Positions 21,191 through 33,560 of a stretch of DNA of 64,000 nt are shown here, piece after piece (the first letter of the stretch is position 1; every line of letters starts with the position of its first letter). Both the position numbers and the translations under genes were made by a program. Location: NCBI GenBank assembly GCA_034440635.1, contig JAOTON010002232.1, positions 270,001 to 334,000 of the forward strand, in the 5' to 3' direction. Source of the stretch: Lepas anatifera. Lineage: Eukaryota > Arthropoda > Thecostraca > Lepadidae. The notes under the pieces were generated by a model. That model was not told the origin of the DNA. It made no database searches and saw nothing but the letters and a program-made list of their open reading frames with translations.

Positions 21191-22729
21191 GTAAGTAGAC
21201 ACCTACTTGTCCAATATCCTTACATACTTTGGCAGCTCGTTCAAAAGATTGGGTCTTCTGACTACTTTTTGGGCTAAATAGTGCAAATCAGGAACAGTGA
21301 CGAATAGCGCGCTAAAAATTGTTATTTAACCTTTGCAGTCAGTTTTCAACAACAAACGGTCGAAAATACGTTTTTTTCGGGCACATTTTCATTAAAAAAT
21401 ACGGGCCCCCATCATGTACGGGCCCCCTTTCGAGCCGGGTGCCCCCCAATCGAAAACATAAAGTTGCGCCCCTGTGTCTGGTACCGTCTATCTCCCCTTC
21501 AGCTTTTGCCTGCCTCGTCCACGTCTTTTAAAATACCTTTGCCTTTGCATCCCCTTTAACTATTCTGTCTTCCAGAGCCTTTTTAGATGAGTGTTGTTGC
21601 GAGTTCGGCTTTTGGAGTCAGAGTCTCACTAAGTTCACCAATGGATTTGTCGCGGAGACCCCAGCCCCACCTTCGAAGCGAGCAACTCCTACAATGAAGA
21701 GTTAATTTAAAAGTCAAAGTGACACGTCCCACAAATCACAGGGGTGGCCCAGGTCACCCTTTCACCAGTCAGTTGCCAGCCAACCTACGTCGGGTAAAGC
21801 ATTTAGCGCCGGAGCGTCTCAGGAGAACCGATCCCAAGCCTGGACATGCAATTTCACTGCATGTTCCTGAGCAGCCGGCCGGAGCCCAACGCCCTACCCA
21901 CTGGGCTACCGGGATGGCAAATTAGGGACGATGTAAGAGATCAGGTATGGAGCTTTGCAGGATTAACCATGTAGAATATTTCAGTTCTAGCTCATTCATA
22001 AGCGAATCCAGACTAAACAGTCCAGCCATAGCCCCTTCCTAATCGGCCAAAATTTACCGATCTTACCAATTTTGTCTTAAAATATGTTTTACGGTTTTGT
22101 CCATTTTAATTTAATTGCTTTGCGCCTCCACCGCATCAGTTTGATCTGAACCCGCCTTAAGGCCATCTCCGGTTGGGTCATCGGGCCAGGTCCGGTGAAC
22201 TCCCAAATAATTGTTTCAAGGTTTTAATGATTGAGCTGGGATTCGCCTTAACGAATAAAACCACCAACCCGAAAATTTTGTTGTTATGGTATTTCATGCG
22301 TTAGTAGCCCGGGTTCAGGTGCGAGGCCTTCGATTGGAAAGATTAGAATCAAAGCGACAGATTGAAGTGTGCTCTTATTTGACACGTACGGTCATGCGCG
22401 TCGAAAACTGAGGACAGGAACGGTAGGACGGATCCCCTAACTCGCCAATCTGCGGGGATGTCTCCCAAAAAGTTTTGGGAATCGACCTAGGTTTTTATTG
22501 TCTCCCTATTACCTACCTACGTTGACATACGTAAATTTTTTCATGATCTTCATGGTCATTGGCTTTTTCAAAGACAGTCAATTTAAAGTTCAGGTCCCCC
22601 CGCCATCACCAGTCCAGGGTCCGTAGCCCCCTGGTAATAATTCCGTGGCGCTGACCGTGGGTAAAGTTTGGACTAACCCCAAGTTTAACACATAGTTGTT
22701 TACTCTAACAAATGGTGTTATATTGCTCT
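21191..22729. other. unclassified, containing one SINE-like fragment
   Basis: Apart from the tRNA-like block at 21820-21916, no gene or repeat with clear ends was found. Confidence 0.3.
21820..21916 (-). repeat. tRNA-derived SINE-like fragment
   Basis: On the minus strand TAGCCCAGTGGGTAGGG fits the pol III A box and is followed by GCGTTGGGCTCC, as in a tRNA anticodon arm. No good B box follows, so this is a remnant and not a tRNA gene. Confidence 0.3.
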
Positions 22730-23150
22730 GGGGAAAGTCGCCCATGGGGCATCTTTCCCCATTCTTTGAGAGGCATCTTTCCCATCAGTACCCAAACTAG
22801 ATAAAACCTGAAGTGCAAAAATCATACAATTAATACACTCAAACGAAATGCTCAGTTAACGAGTTCAATATGCCATCATTCGTAATGTGAAGTCAAACAA
22901 AGCACGCATCCAATATTCTTCGAAATATCTGCAACCTATGTGGGCAATTTTTTCTAAGAAAAACACCGAAACAAAGACTTACCCATCAGCTTCACGCAAC
23001 TCACAGGAAGGAACTCAATTTTTGCGCAAGAAACAATCAATGCCTCTGCTTTCGACCAAGAACAATATTATTTACCAGTGGTGGCCCGCATTGCCAGAAA
23101 AGGGCATGGGGAGTCTTACCCGATGGGGCATCTTACCCCACTCTCCCTTA
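22730..23150. mobile_element. possible TA-flanked miniature element
   Basis: The right end, read inward, is TAAGGGAGAGTGGGGTAAGA. The left edge near 22735 has GGGGAAAGTCGCCCATGGGG and related GGGGCATCTTTCCCC words. The limits are uncertain; the end type matches the fragment at 649-672. Confidence 0.35.
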
Positions 23151-23400
23151 CTTAAAATAAACGGAAGTGAATGAAACTTGGCACCAAGCTAGCTAAGGAT
23201 TTTGGGTCACCAACACAAGTAAATCCGGCCAATATAATGTTTGATTTGTCATCCAAAAACAGTTTTATTCCATGCCTTTTCTGTAAGAACACAACACCCG
23301 GCACCGGGGTCACGGCATCCTTGGCTGAGTTTTACCGGCCAGCCGCCCAATCAGTGACCTCCAGACGGGTCACAGGTGTAGGGCTAGTGGGAGGAGGTGC

Positions 23401-23476
23401 AGCGTGGCGGGTTGGTCTAGTGGTTAGAGACCCTGTCTCATGATCAGAGTCTCGCGGCTCAAATCCGGACAGCGCA
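23401..23476 (+). repeat. tRNA-like sequence (tRNA pseudogene or SINE head)
   Basis: TGGTCTAGTGG (23413-23423) is a good A box and GGCTCAAATCC (23456-23466) a one-base variant of the B box. A CTCATGA loop would give a CAT anticodon, but the anticodon and acceptor stems pair poorly. A working tRNA is unlikely. Confidence 0.4.
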
Positions 23477-25169
23477 AAATTTATTAGTTCTTTCAAATAA
23501 CAGAATGATAAACTGACCTACAAGCTTATGAAGAGGTACTTTTAGAAAGAAATATGAGTTGCTTTCAACACATTGTCAAGTGGTTTTCCTGCGCTGGTGG
23601 GACGTTAGCACTGGCCTCAGGCTGGGGTCTGAGTTTTACGGTGAGCTGAACCGCATTTTCTGTATAACAGTAAAGTGGTGAGTCTAGAAGAGCAGACTTC
23701 AAGGCATTTCAGTAGGGAGAGCATATGTTTTAGAGCCAGTAGCCAGACTGCTCGAAAAATTGCGGCCGCCTCGATATTCATTACTGGAAAGAGAGAGACA
23801 ATGCCCATAATTTGTTTCTGATCATAATCTACGTAGGTCATAGTTTAGCTTGTCAATCCCACAACCAAAGTGGGTGCACCGAAAGCCGTATCTAAAGATT
23901 GGGGACATCCACCACTTCTCCATTCACCAACACTCAATCCCTTAGCATCCCAAGCTCATCACGTTTTATATTGGTGTGTTTTGAGGGAATGCATGTTTCA
24001 CATCCCTCCGGATATGCTTATGAATATGACAAAGGCAACTGAATTCGAAACATAAATTAATGTTCCAAATCTTTAATGCATAGATGTACCGCCCCTTCCA
24101 TACGAGTGATTGCTATATGGTCGTAGCAACTGAAACGCTCTGAAACCCCCAAACCCATGTATCAGCGGGAAATGACCATAATCGGTACCTACATTTTGGG
24201 TCTAGTTTGTTCACTTTCTGATCTCCGGTCAGTTCGGGAATGTCGCCACATAGTTTTCAGGGAGCAAGCAGACTACGATTTTGGTGACCAGGTTGGGAGG
24301 GGATTTCAGATTTCAGCAGTGCACGCTGGAGATGTGCCTTTGGCGCCATTAGAATGCCCTTTTCTACCTTTGGTGTACAGTAAAATCTTGATGATTAATA
24401 TAACATATTTCTGCCAATTAGCTACTTCAAACGACGAAAAACATCCCAAAACTGCATATGAAAGAATTATCGACACGCTAACATCATTGTTCAATGAATA
24501 ATTCAGTGAATTCAATAATTCAATGAATTCACATCAACAATGTTCATAGACTAAGTAACTCTTGATAAAAACAAAGCCTCTCTTTTCATAATGCACTTAA
24601 CAACGTTATTTAAGATTCAAGTTTTGAAAACTTGAAAAAGAAACTCAAATTGTAACAACGATAGAAACACGCCAGTCTTGAAATAAAAATGATTGAAATA
24701 TGTGAATATTGTTTTCTACCAATGAAAAGATCACGGCGATATTTAAGTTACTTTGCAGGATATTTCACTACATGAATCAATTAATTTTTGCGTATCATTT
24801 TTTGTCTGACCCCTGTGGACCCAAAAACTAATTTCATTCTGGCTGGGTACGTCTTTCGATGTTCCCCATTTGCCTGAAATTGGGATGCTTTTTTAAAAGT
24901 GGGGCGGAACCCAACCCGCCTGTCCCGCTCACTATTCCGATACGTGCGCCTTCGTGACCTACTGGTTGAGAGCCACTACATAGGTGACGAATATGCAAGT
25001 TTCTAATATAATTCAAATTTGAAAAGATATTGTTTAGAAAAGAGAAAACATTTAGTTCCTATGAAAACACCCTATATCAGGGCTATAGAATGCTTACAAA
25101 ATTCTAAAATGCAAAATGCTTACGGAGCAATTCATATTTTACACGCAAAGCATCAGCTGCCGGGGTCAT
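23477..25169. other. unclassified sequence
   Basis: No gene, RNA or bounded repeat recognised. Confidence 0.3.
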
Positions 25170-25173
25170 TTAA

Positions 25174-26031
25174 CACGCGCACTAGAGGGGGCCTCGGAGG
25201 CCCCTCGCCTATTTTTCCAAAGGGGCCAGCGAACTGCTCGCAGCCGAAAATGGTACTCGGCCACATTTGCGAGAATTTAAAGGTGCGTCGATTGGTAAAC
25301 TAATTTTGTAAATCAGTCGGCAATCTTCTTACTTATGGGCTTTCATAACCAGACCTGCATTTTGAGATCGCCACAATCGCGCGGTCGGGCTAGTTGGCTT
25401 GCTTTGGAGACTAAGTGGTGACGTCATAACGCCATATAACCTGGATGATATGTCAAGGTCACCTTAAATGAATGTCGAGGTCAAATTTCACAGTTTAAGG
25501 TCATATCAGCACTTTCAAGGTCATTGATCCCAGTGCTTTCCGTTCAAATGGTGTTACCCGGTCTGACGTATATTATGCTATGACGTCATTTTTAAGGAAA
25601 CACAATGTAAAAGTCATGGTCAAAGGTCATTGGTAAAGGTAAATCCTTATTTCCTGCCAAACAGTTTCTAAAGTGCTAGTTATAGTGTACATTATAGGTA
25701 GTACACCATATTGTGACTTTATAGGTCAACAACCTTAAACGACATTGACCCCAAAATCGTAATAAAGATTCTTTGCGACCTTCTCTCTATGACCCTGGTC
25801 TACCTTCAGATTATTATTGTCTTTTCCCCGAAAAATCTCGTAATTTCCCAAAAGCCCCCGCACGGTCAATATTTGACTTTTATGACCTCGTTTGACCTTG
25901 AAGACCTAGGTAAATGAAAATCGACTGTGATATATATCATTATAACATCCACCCACCCTCTAACCGGCGTTTTTCGACGCCACTTAGTTTTCAAGATCTT
26001 AGGGGGCCTACCAGCCGCCCTCCAGTGAGCG
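25174..26031. mobile_element. TTAA-family AGGTCA-rich element
   Basis: Starts after TTAA (25170-25173) with CACGCGCACTAGAGGGGGCC and ends ...CCCTCCAGTGAGCG before TTAG (26032-26035), a one-base decay of TTAA. The 858-bp length matches the 838-841-bp copies at 43565 and 49581. Many AGGTCA/TGACCT words lie inside. CAAGATCTTAGGGGGCC near the right end corresponds to CGAGATCTTAGGGGGGC in the other copies. Confidence 0.6.
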
Positions 26032-26061
26032 TTAGTACCAGTCCCCTCTTCAGTGCGGGTG

Positions 26062-26518
26062 TTAAAGGGAATGTGGCACCTTCACAACGTGATTTTAACT
26101 GAGATAGCCAAGTTGTAAAGCAGGTCGGAAAACCCGGTACTCCATATTTCATTTGTCTTGGAACTCGATATTTCCGTAGAAAAAAGCTAAAACCTACCTG
26201 ACACCAGCCTCCCTCAGCCCCCTGTCGCCGGTGACCATTGTTCTGAGCTACTGGTGTGACGACATATGCCGACGTCACGATAAGCATCAGCCAATCGAAG
26301 CCCTTGAAGTGTTTCAAGTATGGTAGTGGTTGCCAGATCGTGACATCATCCACAGGCTGATATTTATTTCTCTTTCTAGAGGAGTATTTTTAAAAACCAA
26401 ATATTGAGCTTATTGTACATTTTTCAGAGAAATCATGAGTGGTTTCATTATTTTGGACAAAAGTACGCCTAATTACGCTAAATTCCAGGATTCGACCAAG
26501 GTGCCACATTCCCTTTAA
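26062..26518. mobile_element. TTAA-flanked miniature element with perfect terminal repeats
   Basis: TTAA at 26062-26065 and 26515-26518 encloses 449 bp whose ends are the exact inverted repeat AGGGAATGTGGCACCTT. This end differs from the CACGCGC family. TTAA duplication is typical of piggyBac-type transposases. A third, partial end occurs at 27335 (TTAAAGGGAACATGGCACC). Confidence 0.7.
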
Positions 26519-27541
26519 GGAAGGTTCGTGTCCAAGTTTGTCCGTCCAGTGGCCAGTCAACCGAGGTAGACAAAGCAGAATCTCGCGGCAGACAGACCAA
26601 TGGAGCTCTGGAGTGCCATTTCTTCGGTCGCACAGGTATTGGTCCGGGAAGCACGCTCTGTACGTTTTCTGTGGTCATGCGTTCTGCATTAGGCTAAACA
26701 CATTTTGTGATGCTTTTCCTATCGCTAAGAATAGGTGAGTTAGCATTTATCACCAGGTGCTAACAGAGTACCCATTCTATACAAATCCAAGGTGAGGTTC
26801 AACAGTGATGATTTCTGTGACATTAGCCTTTACACAACCCACTAACGTATTTTCCAGTAGCGGCATGATTCCCAATAAGCCTCTCCTCCTCCTTCAGAGG
26901 TAAAGGTTGTCACGCCTATAGCCACAGCAGGGTGTTAATTTTTAAAGTTAGGGGGTGCCCAAATTCGAAACGCAGCCAATAAACACTATACAGAAAAGTG
27001 TTAATTTAATATAAAGTGAGTCTTAGCTCTCCACGGGCATGTCGAACCGTTTCAAACCATGTGTAAGTCCTTACAATAAAAAGCACGAACATTTAATACA
27101 TGGCTGGGGATCTCTTCTCGATCCAGGGGGTCCTGGGTGGGTTAACGCTAGCACGGCACCGCAAGCCCTATACAAAGCCTATGGGAGACCCAAAATCCAG
27201 GGGGTCCTGACCCCCCAACGCCCCCGGATTTCCACCCCTGATTTAATGGATGCTAACACTGCTTTGACGTCTCATAAGTGGGGGGGGTGCACCCGCATCC
27301 ACACTGGTGGGCCACAATGTATTTGATAAACGACTTAAAGGGAACATGGCACCTTCATCGGATTCCAGCTGGGCTGTCAGCCGTGTAGAACACACCGAAG
27401 TGCCCCTGGTTGGATATGTTGGTGCTCTCAGAGCCATTTTACGGAGCAACAGCCGCTTCATGAGTATACTTCTTGAATCACAGCTCAGAGTCGGAGTTGA
27501 CTCTGAGTCGACTCAATTTTTGCATGTGTAAGGTGGAATAG
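26519..27541. other. unclassified, with element fragments
   Basis: 27110-27245 is GC-rich and ends GGATTTCCACCCCTG, resembling hAT-type ends, but no partner is certain. 27335-27360 is a lone end of the 26062-26518 family. No gene seen. Confidence 0.3.
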
Positions 27542-28157
27542 GTGCAGAGGGGAGCTGAGCCGCCGCGCGCGGAGGCGGGGCCTCGGTGGCCCTCACTCTA
27601 CATAACCCGCGTCGCGGCGGCAATCGACACTCTCTCCCCCCATCGTCTGTCGTGTGCGCGTGTTTCGGAGTTAGCTAGACTAGGATCTGGCAGCGGCTGT
27701 TGGCGTGACTGGTTTGCGAGGTGAGTGGTTGGTTGGCGTGTGATTGTGTGAATGTGTGTGCCGGGTCCTTAATAATAGTGAGAAAGGTGACGTGGCGTGG
27801 GTTTTCCTGGGATGAGAGTCCGTTTCTTTCAGCGAAATGTCACTAAGACACCTCGATATTTCGGGCTGCCCAGACCCATGCTTAGCTGAGCGCCGCAGTT
27901 CTCCGCTGACTACTACTTTGATGCATTTTTCTCTATACTGTCAACTTACCCCGTCCTCCATTTCCGGGTGGCAGCCGGAAATAGCACTGCCGTTGCATCG
28001 GACACCCTCCTGCGTAGCCGACCTGTTGCTATACACTGCAGCATTGCCTGTCCCCTCTACCGCGGCAGCAATCCTTCTCGACCCGAGAAGTTTGCAGGCC
28101 TACACCGACCGGGGAGGGTTTCGAAGCCAGAGTACGGGGATCGGCAGCGCCCTATGA
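27542..28157 (+). CDS. candidate two-exon reading frame, function unknown
   Basis: A GC-rich stretch (27545-27720) ends at a strong donor, GCGAG followed by GTGAGTGG at 27721. An acceptor, GTTTCTTTCAG, ends at 27832. Joining 27542-27720 to 27833-28157 keeps one frame open for about 168 codons. I recognise no domain and the composition looks random. It could equally be a promoter with an untranslated first exon, or nothing. The splice signals are visible; the gene call is inference. Confidence 0.22.
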
Positions 28158-30584
28158 GTCTAACATTGACGAATGTTATACCTGATTCCTCGACGGGGGA
28201 ATCAAAAATTGTCGTCATTCGGCGCTGGTACCTGGCAAAAGACGACGACCGCCAGACCGGTTCTGGGTGCGAATAGCGGGGTTTTCGTGTTTCACACCTT
28301 TTTGGTGGCTATTGGGGTCACAACTGTTAGAGACTAGCGGTTGCTCTTCTTTTCTCAGCTTCTACGTCGCGCCCCTGTGCTGTCCCCTCCCCAGCTTTAC
28401 ACATGAATCAGAGTTTATTCGACTCACTTCTGGATTTGTAGTCAGAGTCGACTCAATTGCTTGAACAGATGTTGTTCACCATGTAGCGAACATTGAACAG
28501 ATTAGTTAGTCAGTCAGAACCAGTCTCCAAGCCGTGAATCGGAGTTGAGTCGGCTGAGCATCTTATTTTTTCGGACACATGATTAGAAAGAATAAAACTC
28601 TTCTTTGGGGGAACTGAAATAACGTTTCTTTGGGAGCTTTTGTTTTTTTATTGTTTTAAACTTGGTAATTATTTTGAAGTATTGCATTTATTATCATTTG
28701 GTTGTAGACAATTTATTGTTTTCATCTTTACACAGGGCTCAGTGAGTGGGCGAGGAATGGCCAGTGATACCTACATACATGGAAATGAAAGGCCAGCAGT
28801 GTCATCGACTTCCGGCGGATAAACATTTTCTGACCTTATCTGACACCCGGCCGTTTCTTGCAGCCAATTTGTCTGCTTATACCGTGGCAGACGCAAAAAG
28901 AATTCAGCGCCCTTAGGGACTCAAGATCACCAGAATTTCGAAAGAACGTCCTTAGTTGAAGAAAATCGGGATGGGTAGATCTACAACTGGAACCTGCCAT
29001 TCGCCCCAGGCGCGACAGAATTTTTCGCTATCAAGGCTTACCGACTTAAATATAGGCGTCGGTACTTAAGCTAGTGCATTTTATAATGCAGTTCTTAATA
29101 AAAATATGGTATCGCTCTGTTCAGTGAAATTATTTATGTTGAGGAAATATTTTCTTTAAGGACACTTGGTATCAATTTTCAAACATGAAATTAACTTGAA
29201 CTTCATTTCGTCAGAAAAGTCAATTGTGACTTGTTGAGTCGCGACTCGGAAACAGATTCAACTCTAAGTCGACTGAATTTGTCTGAGTCAGAGTTGAATC
29301 CACTCGCTCCTGGATGCTGGTTGAGTCAGAGCCGACTCACGGGCTCAGCGCGCTGAGTTGAGTCAGAATCAGAGTCAGTCACTAACCCGTGAGTCAGAGT
29401 TGACTCGATTTAAAACGTTTTGAGTCATCAACAAGTCTGTTCATGAGCGTACTTCTTGATGCATACGGATACCCGCTATGTGTCTAATGACGGGCGGCGG
29501 TGGTTCGGCCTCGGCGGGGACGTGGGTGGGACCCCTGTGGAGCCGCGACACGCTCTAAACACACGCTTTTTACCTACAGATAGTGAGTTTTGAGACAAAT
29601 GACAGAGCACACCGAGGGTTTTTCGACATGCTCTATCACGTGCCATGTCGGTTCAAATCCCCTTGTAAAGGCGACACAGTCTTTTTAACGGGCCCGGAAT
29701 CCTGCACAGGCCGCGTTCCATGTCGGTGTTTGCAGGACAAGGTAAATAAATACTTGCTGAAGATGAGCTGAGTAGGGGCAGCGGCGGATCCAACACCCGA
29801 GTTTTGGAGAGGCACACTGTGCCGAGACGCTGTTAGCAAGGATGGGGAGGGAGCGGGATGGAGCGCCACTATTTATATGGGAATACAAGGACGTGGGAAC
29901 GGGTGGGGGGGAGTTAGTGGAAGCAGCTGACTCTCCAACTTTCCGAATGTAGGGGTATTGTCCCCCCACATTTCAGGAGAAGAATGTTAAAAACATCGCA
30001 CGCCGGCCGAATTCATATGCTTGAAAATAAAATTGTTTATAATAAATTCACGCCCAATTTCCATGCCACGAGCTGCTGCTCCTGTTGATGTCTTGACGCA
30101 CTTGTGATATTTTCCAGCTGCCCGCTCACTCTCCAGTGAGGTTGTGTTCGCTGTGAATTGCTCTGCTGATACAGCCCGCTGCTCTACGGATCTTAGGAAG
30201 GCTACTACAAAAATTGGTGGACGGTAAGCTTGGGACCCTACTTCCGTATGCCATTATTGTAATTACTGTGCCATTACTATTTCAGTCATTACGTCGTCAA
30301 CTGAATTCATTTCTGCTACAGTTTTGAGAATGAAGATAAACACGTGTCGCTTGCCGACATTTAACCATCTTTCGTATTCCGTTGTTTTTTCTGGCAGCAG
30401 CTCACTCTGTCTGAAGTGCAGATATGGAGAATGAGCGGCTGTTTGCGGATATGGGTAGGGATTTTTCCATGAATAGGTAGACTATTCAACCAAAAAACAT
30501 AAATGAGGAGACATTTTGTGGAAGATGATAGATCCGTCGCCTAATCTTACCCACGATTAATTTGTGGGCGGAGAAACTCACGTG
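28158..30584. other. unclassified, with a GAGTCA/TGACTC-rich stretch
   Basis: 28390-28560 and 29220-29450, with 27485-27525 before them, are full of GAGTCA, TGACTC and GTCGAC words in degenerate repeats. The rest shows no gene or bounded element. A tRNA B-box-like GGTTCAAATCC at 29651-29661 stands alone. Confidence 0.35.
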
Positions 30585-30588
30585 TTAA

Positions 30589-31587
30589 CCCTCGCCCCAC
30601 CGGAGGTCATCGATCGCTCCCTACGGTTTTTTTCAGAAAAACAGAAAACCGACGAGGCGCAGCACCGTGGTTGAGGGTCTACCTATCACCCCATCATTTT
30701 CCCACCACCCTTGAAATGTTTTACCCCGGACCACGCTAGGTCGGGTCACCAAGCAAGGTCAAACAAGGTCACCTCACTTCAACTTGTGAGCTCGACCATA
30801 GCTAAATTTCTAAGCCAATCAATTTGAAACTTTCTATAGTTGATGACCCCTCTACGATCTACAAAGCTTATCTCCGGGATTTTTCGATTTGGCTACCTGA
30901 GGTCAGTTCACCATAAGACCTCTCCCGTAGAAAAAGCATGGGGAAAAGCTGTCTAATGATCTAAAAGTAAAAAAAAATGTTTGGCAAATGACTTCTCAGA
31001 AAAACATTATTGGCCCCCTTAGATTCCAGGGGCGATACTTGCCCTTTGACTTATCTGAAGGCATCACAGGTCATCAGGGGCCAAAAACAGTATTTTGACA
31101 ATAGTTTTTCACTTAAAAAGCTAGAGCACTGAATTAAACGTCATCGTGTGTCTCGTCACTGGCTTTCATTGGATTACAAAATCTATCTCTGACCTTTCGT
31201 GACCTCAGGTCATGTTTGGTCAGGAGGTGCCCTCGAGGGCACCACTGGCGGGAAGTCGTTATGTTCTACATAGCAGAGAAAGTCATAACATTTTCTTATC
31301 AATATACTCCAGCAGACCTTAATAGCTCTAATGGTATGAGAGCTATAACCCAGCTTTCTTAAGCATTGCATATTTTCGTGTAAAAAACTTATCGTGACCC
31401 AACTTGATCTCTGGAGGTCAAACCATTGACCTGAGCGCTTAGACATCTAAAGTAAACTCTTACTGAAATTACACGGACTTCCAACGCACTTTCCAGATTT
31501 GCGCTAACTCCCATATTTTCGGAGTTAGAGGGGGCCATCGATGCCCCGTAGAGCGAAGGTGGCGCCGGTACCCCGGTTCGGTGCGGG
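30589..31587. mobile_element. TTAA-family AGGTCA-rich element
   Basis: Flanked by TTAA at 30585-30588 and 31588-31591. The ends are CCCTCGCCCCACCGG and, read inward from the right, CCCGCACCGAACCGGGG. The right side has the family box GCGAAGGTGGCGCCGG. No coding frame is recognised. Confidence 0.6.
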
Positions 31588-31744
31588 TTAACAAGCTATG
31601 AAAGCAGTTCACATGTGAATCTAAGGCTTTGTTTATCCAGAATAGCGGCAGCATGGATTAACATGGGCTGAACTTCTGCCCCGGGAGGCATGTTCTGTGT
31701 CCTGTGTGAGCCCGCGAAATACAAATTTTAGTGCGTTTCACTGT

Positions 31745-31815
31745 TGGAATAGACTGAACAGTTGAATAGGCTGAACAGTTGAATAGACTGAACATTTGGA
31801 ATAGACTGAACCGTT
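31745..31815. repeat. short tandem repeat
   Basis: About four to five copies of a 17-18-bp unit, GAATAGACTGAACAGTT, with small differences. Confidence 0.75.
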
Positions 31816-31835
31816 TAATGAATATTTTACTTTAA

Positions 31836-33346
31836 CTCTTGCACGTACAGGGGGGGGGGTTGATGCAACCCCCGTAAGGTTTTTCAAGAATTGAAAACTA
31901 TGTTTTTACGCTAGGGCCTTGAAGTTTGAATAGTCTCTGGGGCATCCATTGTGCATGTTTTGCGAAAAAAATTGTTCCTACCTTTCAAGGCCACGGATCT
32001 ATGACCTCAAGAATGGAAGACATGTTGGGGTCATTTGGGCGCCTGTACCTATTTTCACGTGAATGCTCCAGACTTCCATCGTTCTTTTGCAGCATTTGTT
32101 CATGAAACTGGCCCAGAATATTTTCTTCTAACCTCCGAGGATCACTTTTATCAGGTTCGACCTTCCATGACCTTGTTTGACCTTCAATGACCTTGCGTGA
32201 CCTCAGTGATAAATCTGTGTCGAATAACTGCTACAGATGCGTGTTTTGATTTGGTATTTCTAAATAAGAACAACACCGAATAAGTAGACTTGCGTCCGAT
32301 ACGGACTTGATCTTTTTCGACCTGTAACCTTATTTGAACTTGAAAGGGGGTAAACAATAACAGACGAAGAAACAAGCACTTACTGAGCGTAAATGATGCA
32401 GAATGGCTTATGAATAGTCAAGTTGAATGATATGGACACTAAACTAGTTGACTTGCATATTATATGGGCTTGACCTTTTTTGAAATTTGACCTTATTTGA
32501 CCTTGAAGGGGTGTAAGCAACAACAGATGATAATGCAGACACTTGGCGTAAATTATGCACAATTTCTTATAAATAGTCAATTTTCAGCATGAGAAGGACG
32601 CTGAACAATACGTTTTTCTTCCAATACGGACTTGACCGTTTTCGACCTTTGACCTAATTTGACCTCGAAGGGGGTGTAAGCAGTGACATATGATTAGAAA
32701 CGCACTAAATTTGTGTAAATGGTGCAGGGTGGTTTATGAATAGTCCATTTAATTGATGCGGACACTGATCTAGTTGACTTGCGTCCAATAGGGACTTGAC
32801 CTTCTTACCTAGTCATTGAGGTCAACCAGGTCATTGACCTGACCTGGAAGTTGACCTGATAACCTGAAATTTTGATGACAAAAACCTTTGACGATGCTTA
32901 AAGTTTTAAATTCGAATTCAGCCTGCAAGATTACCCCTCTGAAACTGAAATTGAGACATTGGGCAATTTCGAGTTTTACCGGTCATTGACCTTTGACCTT
33001 TGACCTCACCTCCTGCATTACCTAGATGGGTCACATAGGTGTATAGCGTATGAATCGACGCGTTACTGTCAGTTTCTCAATTTAATGACCATACAAATGT
33101 GATTTGTTACCAAAATTCCGGTCAATAGCAGCCAAAACGGCAAAAAGGGCTGCAACAGGGCAAAAATAAGGTCATTGACCTGACCTGGAAGATGACCTAA
33201 GGACCTAAGACAAAAAATATCATCAATTGCGAGTACTTGTGACGACCAATACGCTGGTTTCGTCAATTAGGGGCTAATCGCGAGGGGGTCGCAACAACCC
33301 CCCCCTGTACGGACGAAGGTGGCAAAAACCCGAATACGTGCGAGGG
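31836..33346. mobile_element. TTAA-family element carrying an internal tandem array
   Basis: Flanked by TTAA at 31832-31835 and 33347-33350. The ends CTCTTGCACGTACAGGG and, read inward, CCCTCGCACGTATTCGGG are related inverted repeats. The right side keeps GACGAAGGTGGC. The interior has dense TGACCT words and a 163-bp tandem repeat. Confidence 0.6.
32287..32800. repeat. ~163-bp tandem repeat, three full units
   Basis: The landmark GACTTGCGTCCAATACGGAC, or a variant, starts units near 32287, 32450, 32611 and 32776. Each unit contains TTTGACCTTATTTGACC-like text and ends with a TATGAATAGTCAA block. Confidence 0.75.
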
Positions 33347-33496
33347 TTAATTTTAGACGTCCCGGTACTGGGACCCGATGCTAGTTCCGTCCAGAACTTT
33401 GCCGAGACCAAATAGTCATACGCTGGGATCAATTGGGATAAGATAATGTGAGGATGTTGGTTGAAGCTTGTATGAACCTTATCCACCTCTCCTTAA

Positions 33497-33560
33497 CACG
33501 CGCATTGACGGGGGCCTGAGCCACCTTCGCTTTGACGGGGGGGTTACCCGCCCTTCTAAG
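33497..33560. mobile_element. TTAA-family end fragment
   Basis: TTAA (33493-33496) is followed by CACGCGCATTGACGGGGG and then GAGCCACCTTCGCTTTGACG, the inverted form of the family's GAAGGTGGC end. The remainder is missing. Confidence 0.55.

Noticed and set aside
23401..23476. Functional tRNA-Met gene
   Set aside because: The A box is good, but the anticodon and acceptor stems pair badly and the B box is altered. Listed as tRNA-like only.
26640..26738. RING-finger-like peptide CGHAFCIRLNTFC with a GTGAGT donor after it
   Set aside because: The required upstream cysteine pair is missing and one ligand is leucine. Too short to support a gene.
29640..29670. tRNA B box GGTTCAAATCC as part of a tRNA gene
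   Set aside because: No A box or cloverleaf at the right distance upstream.
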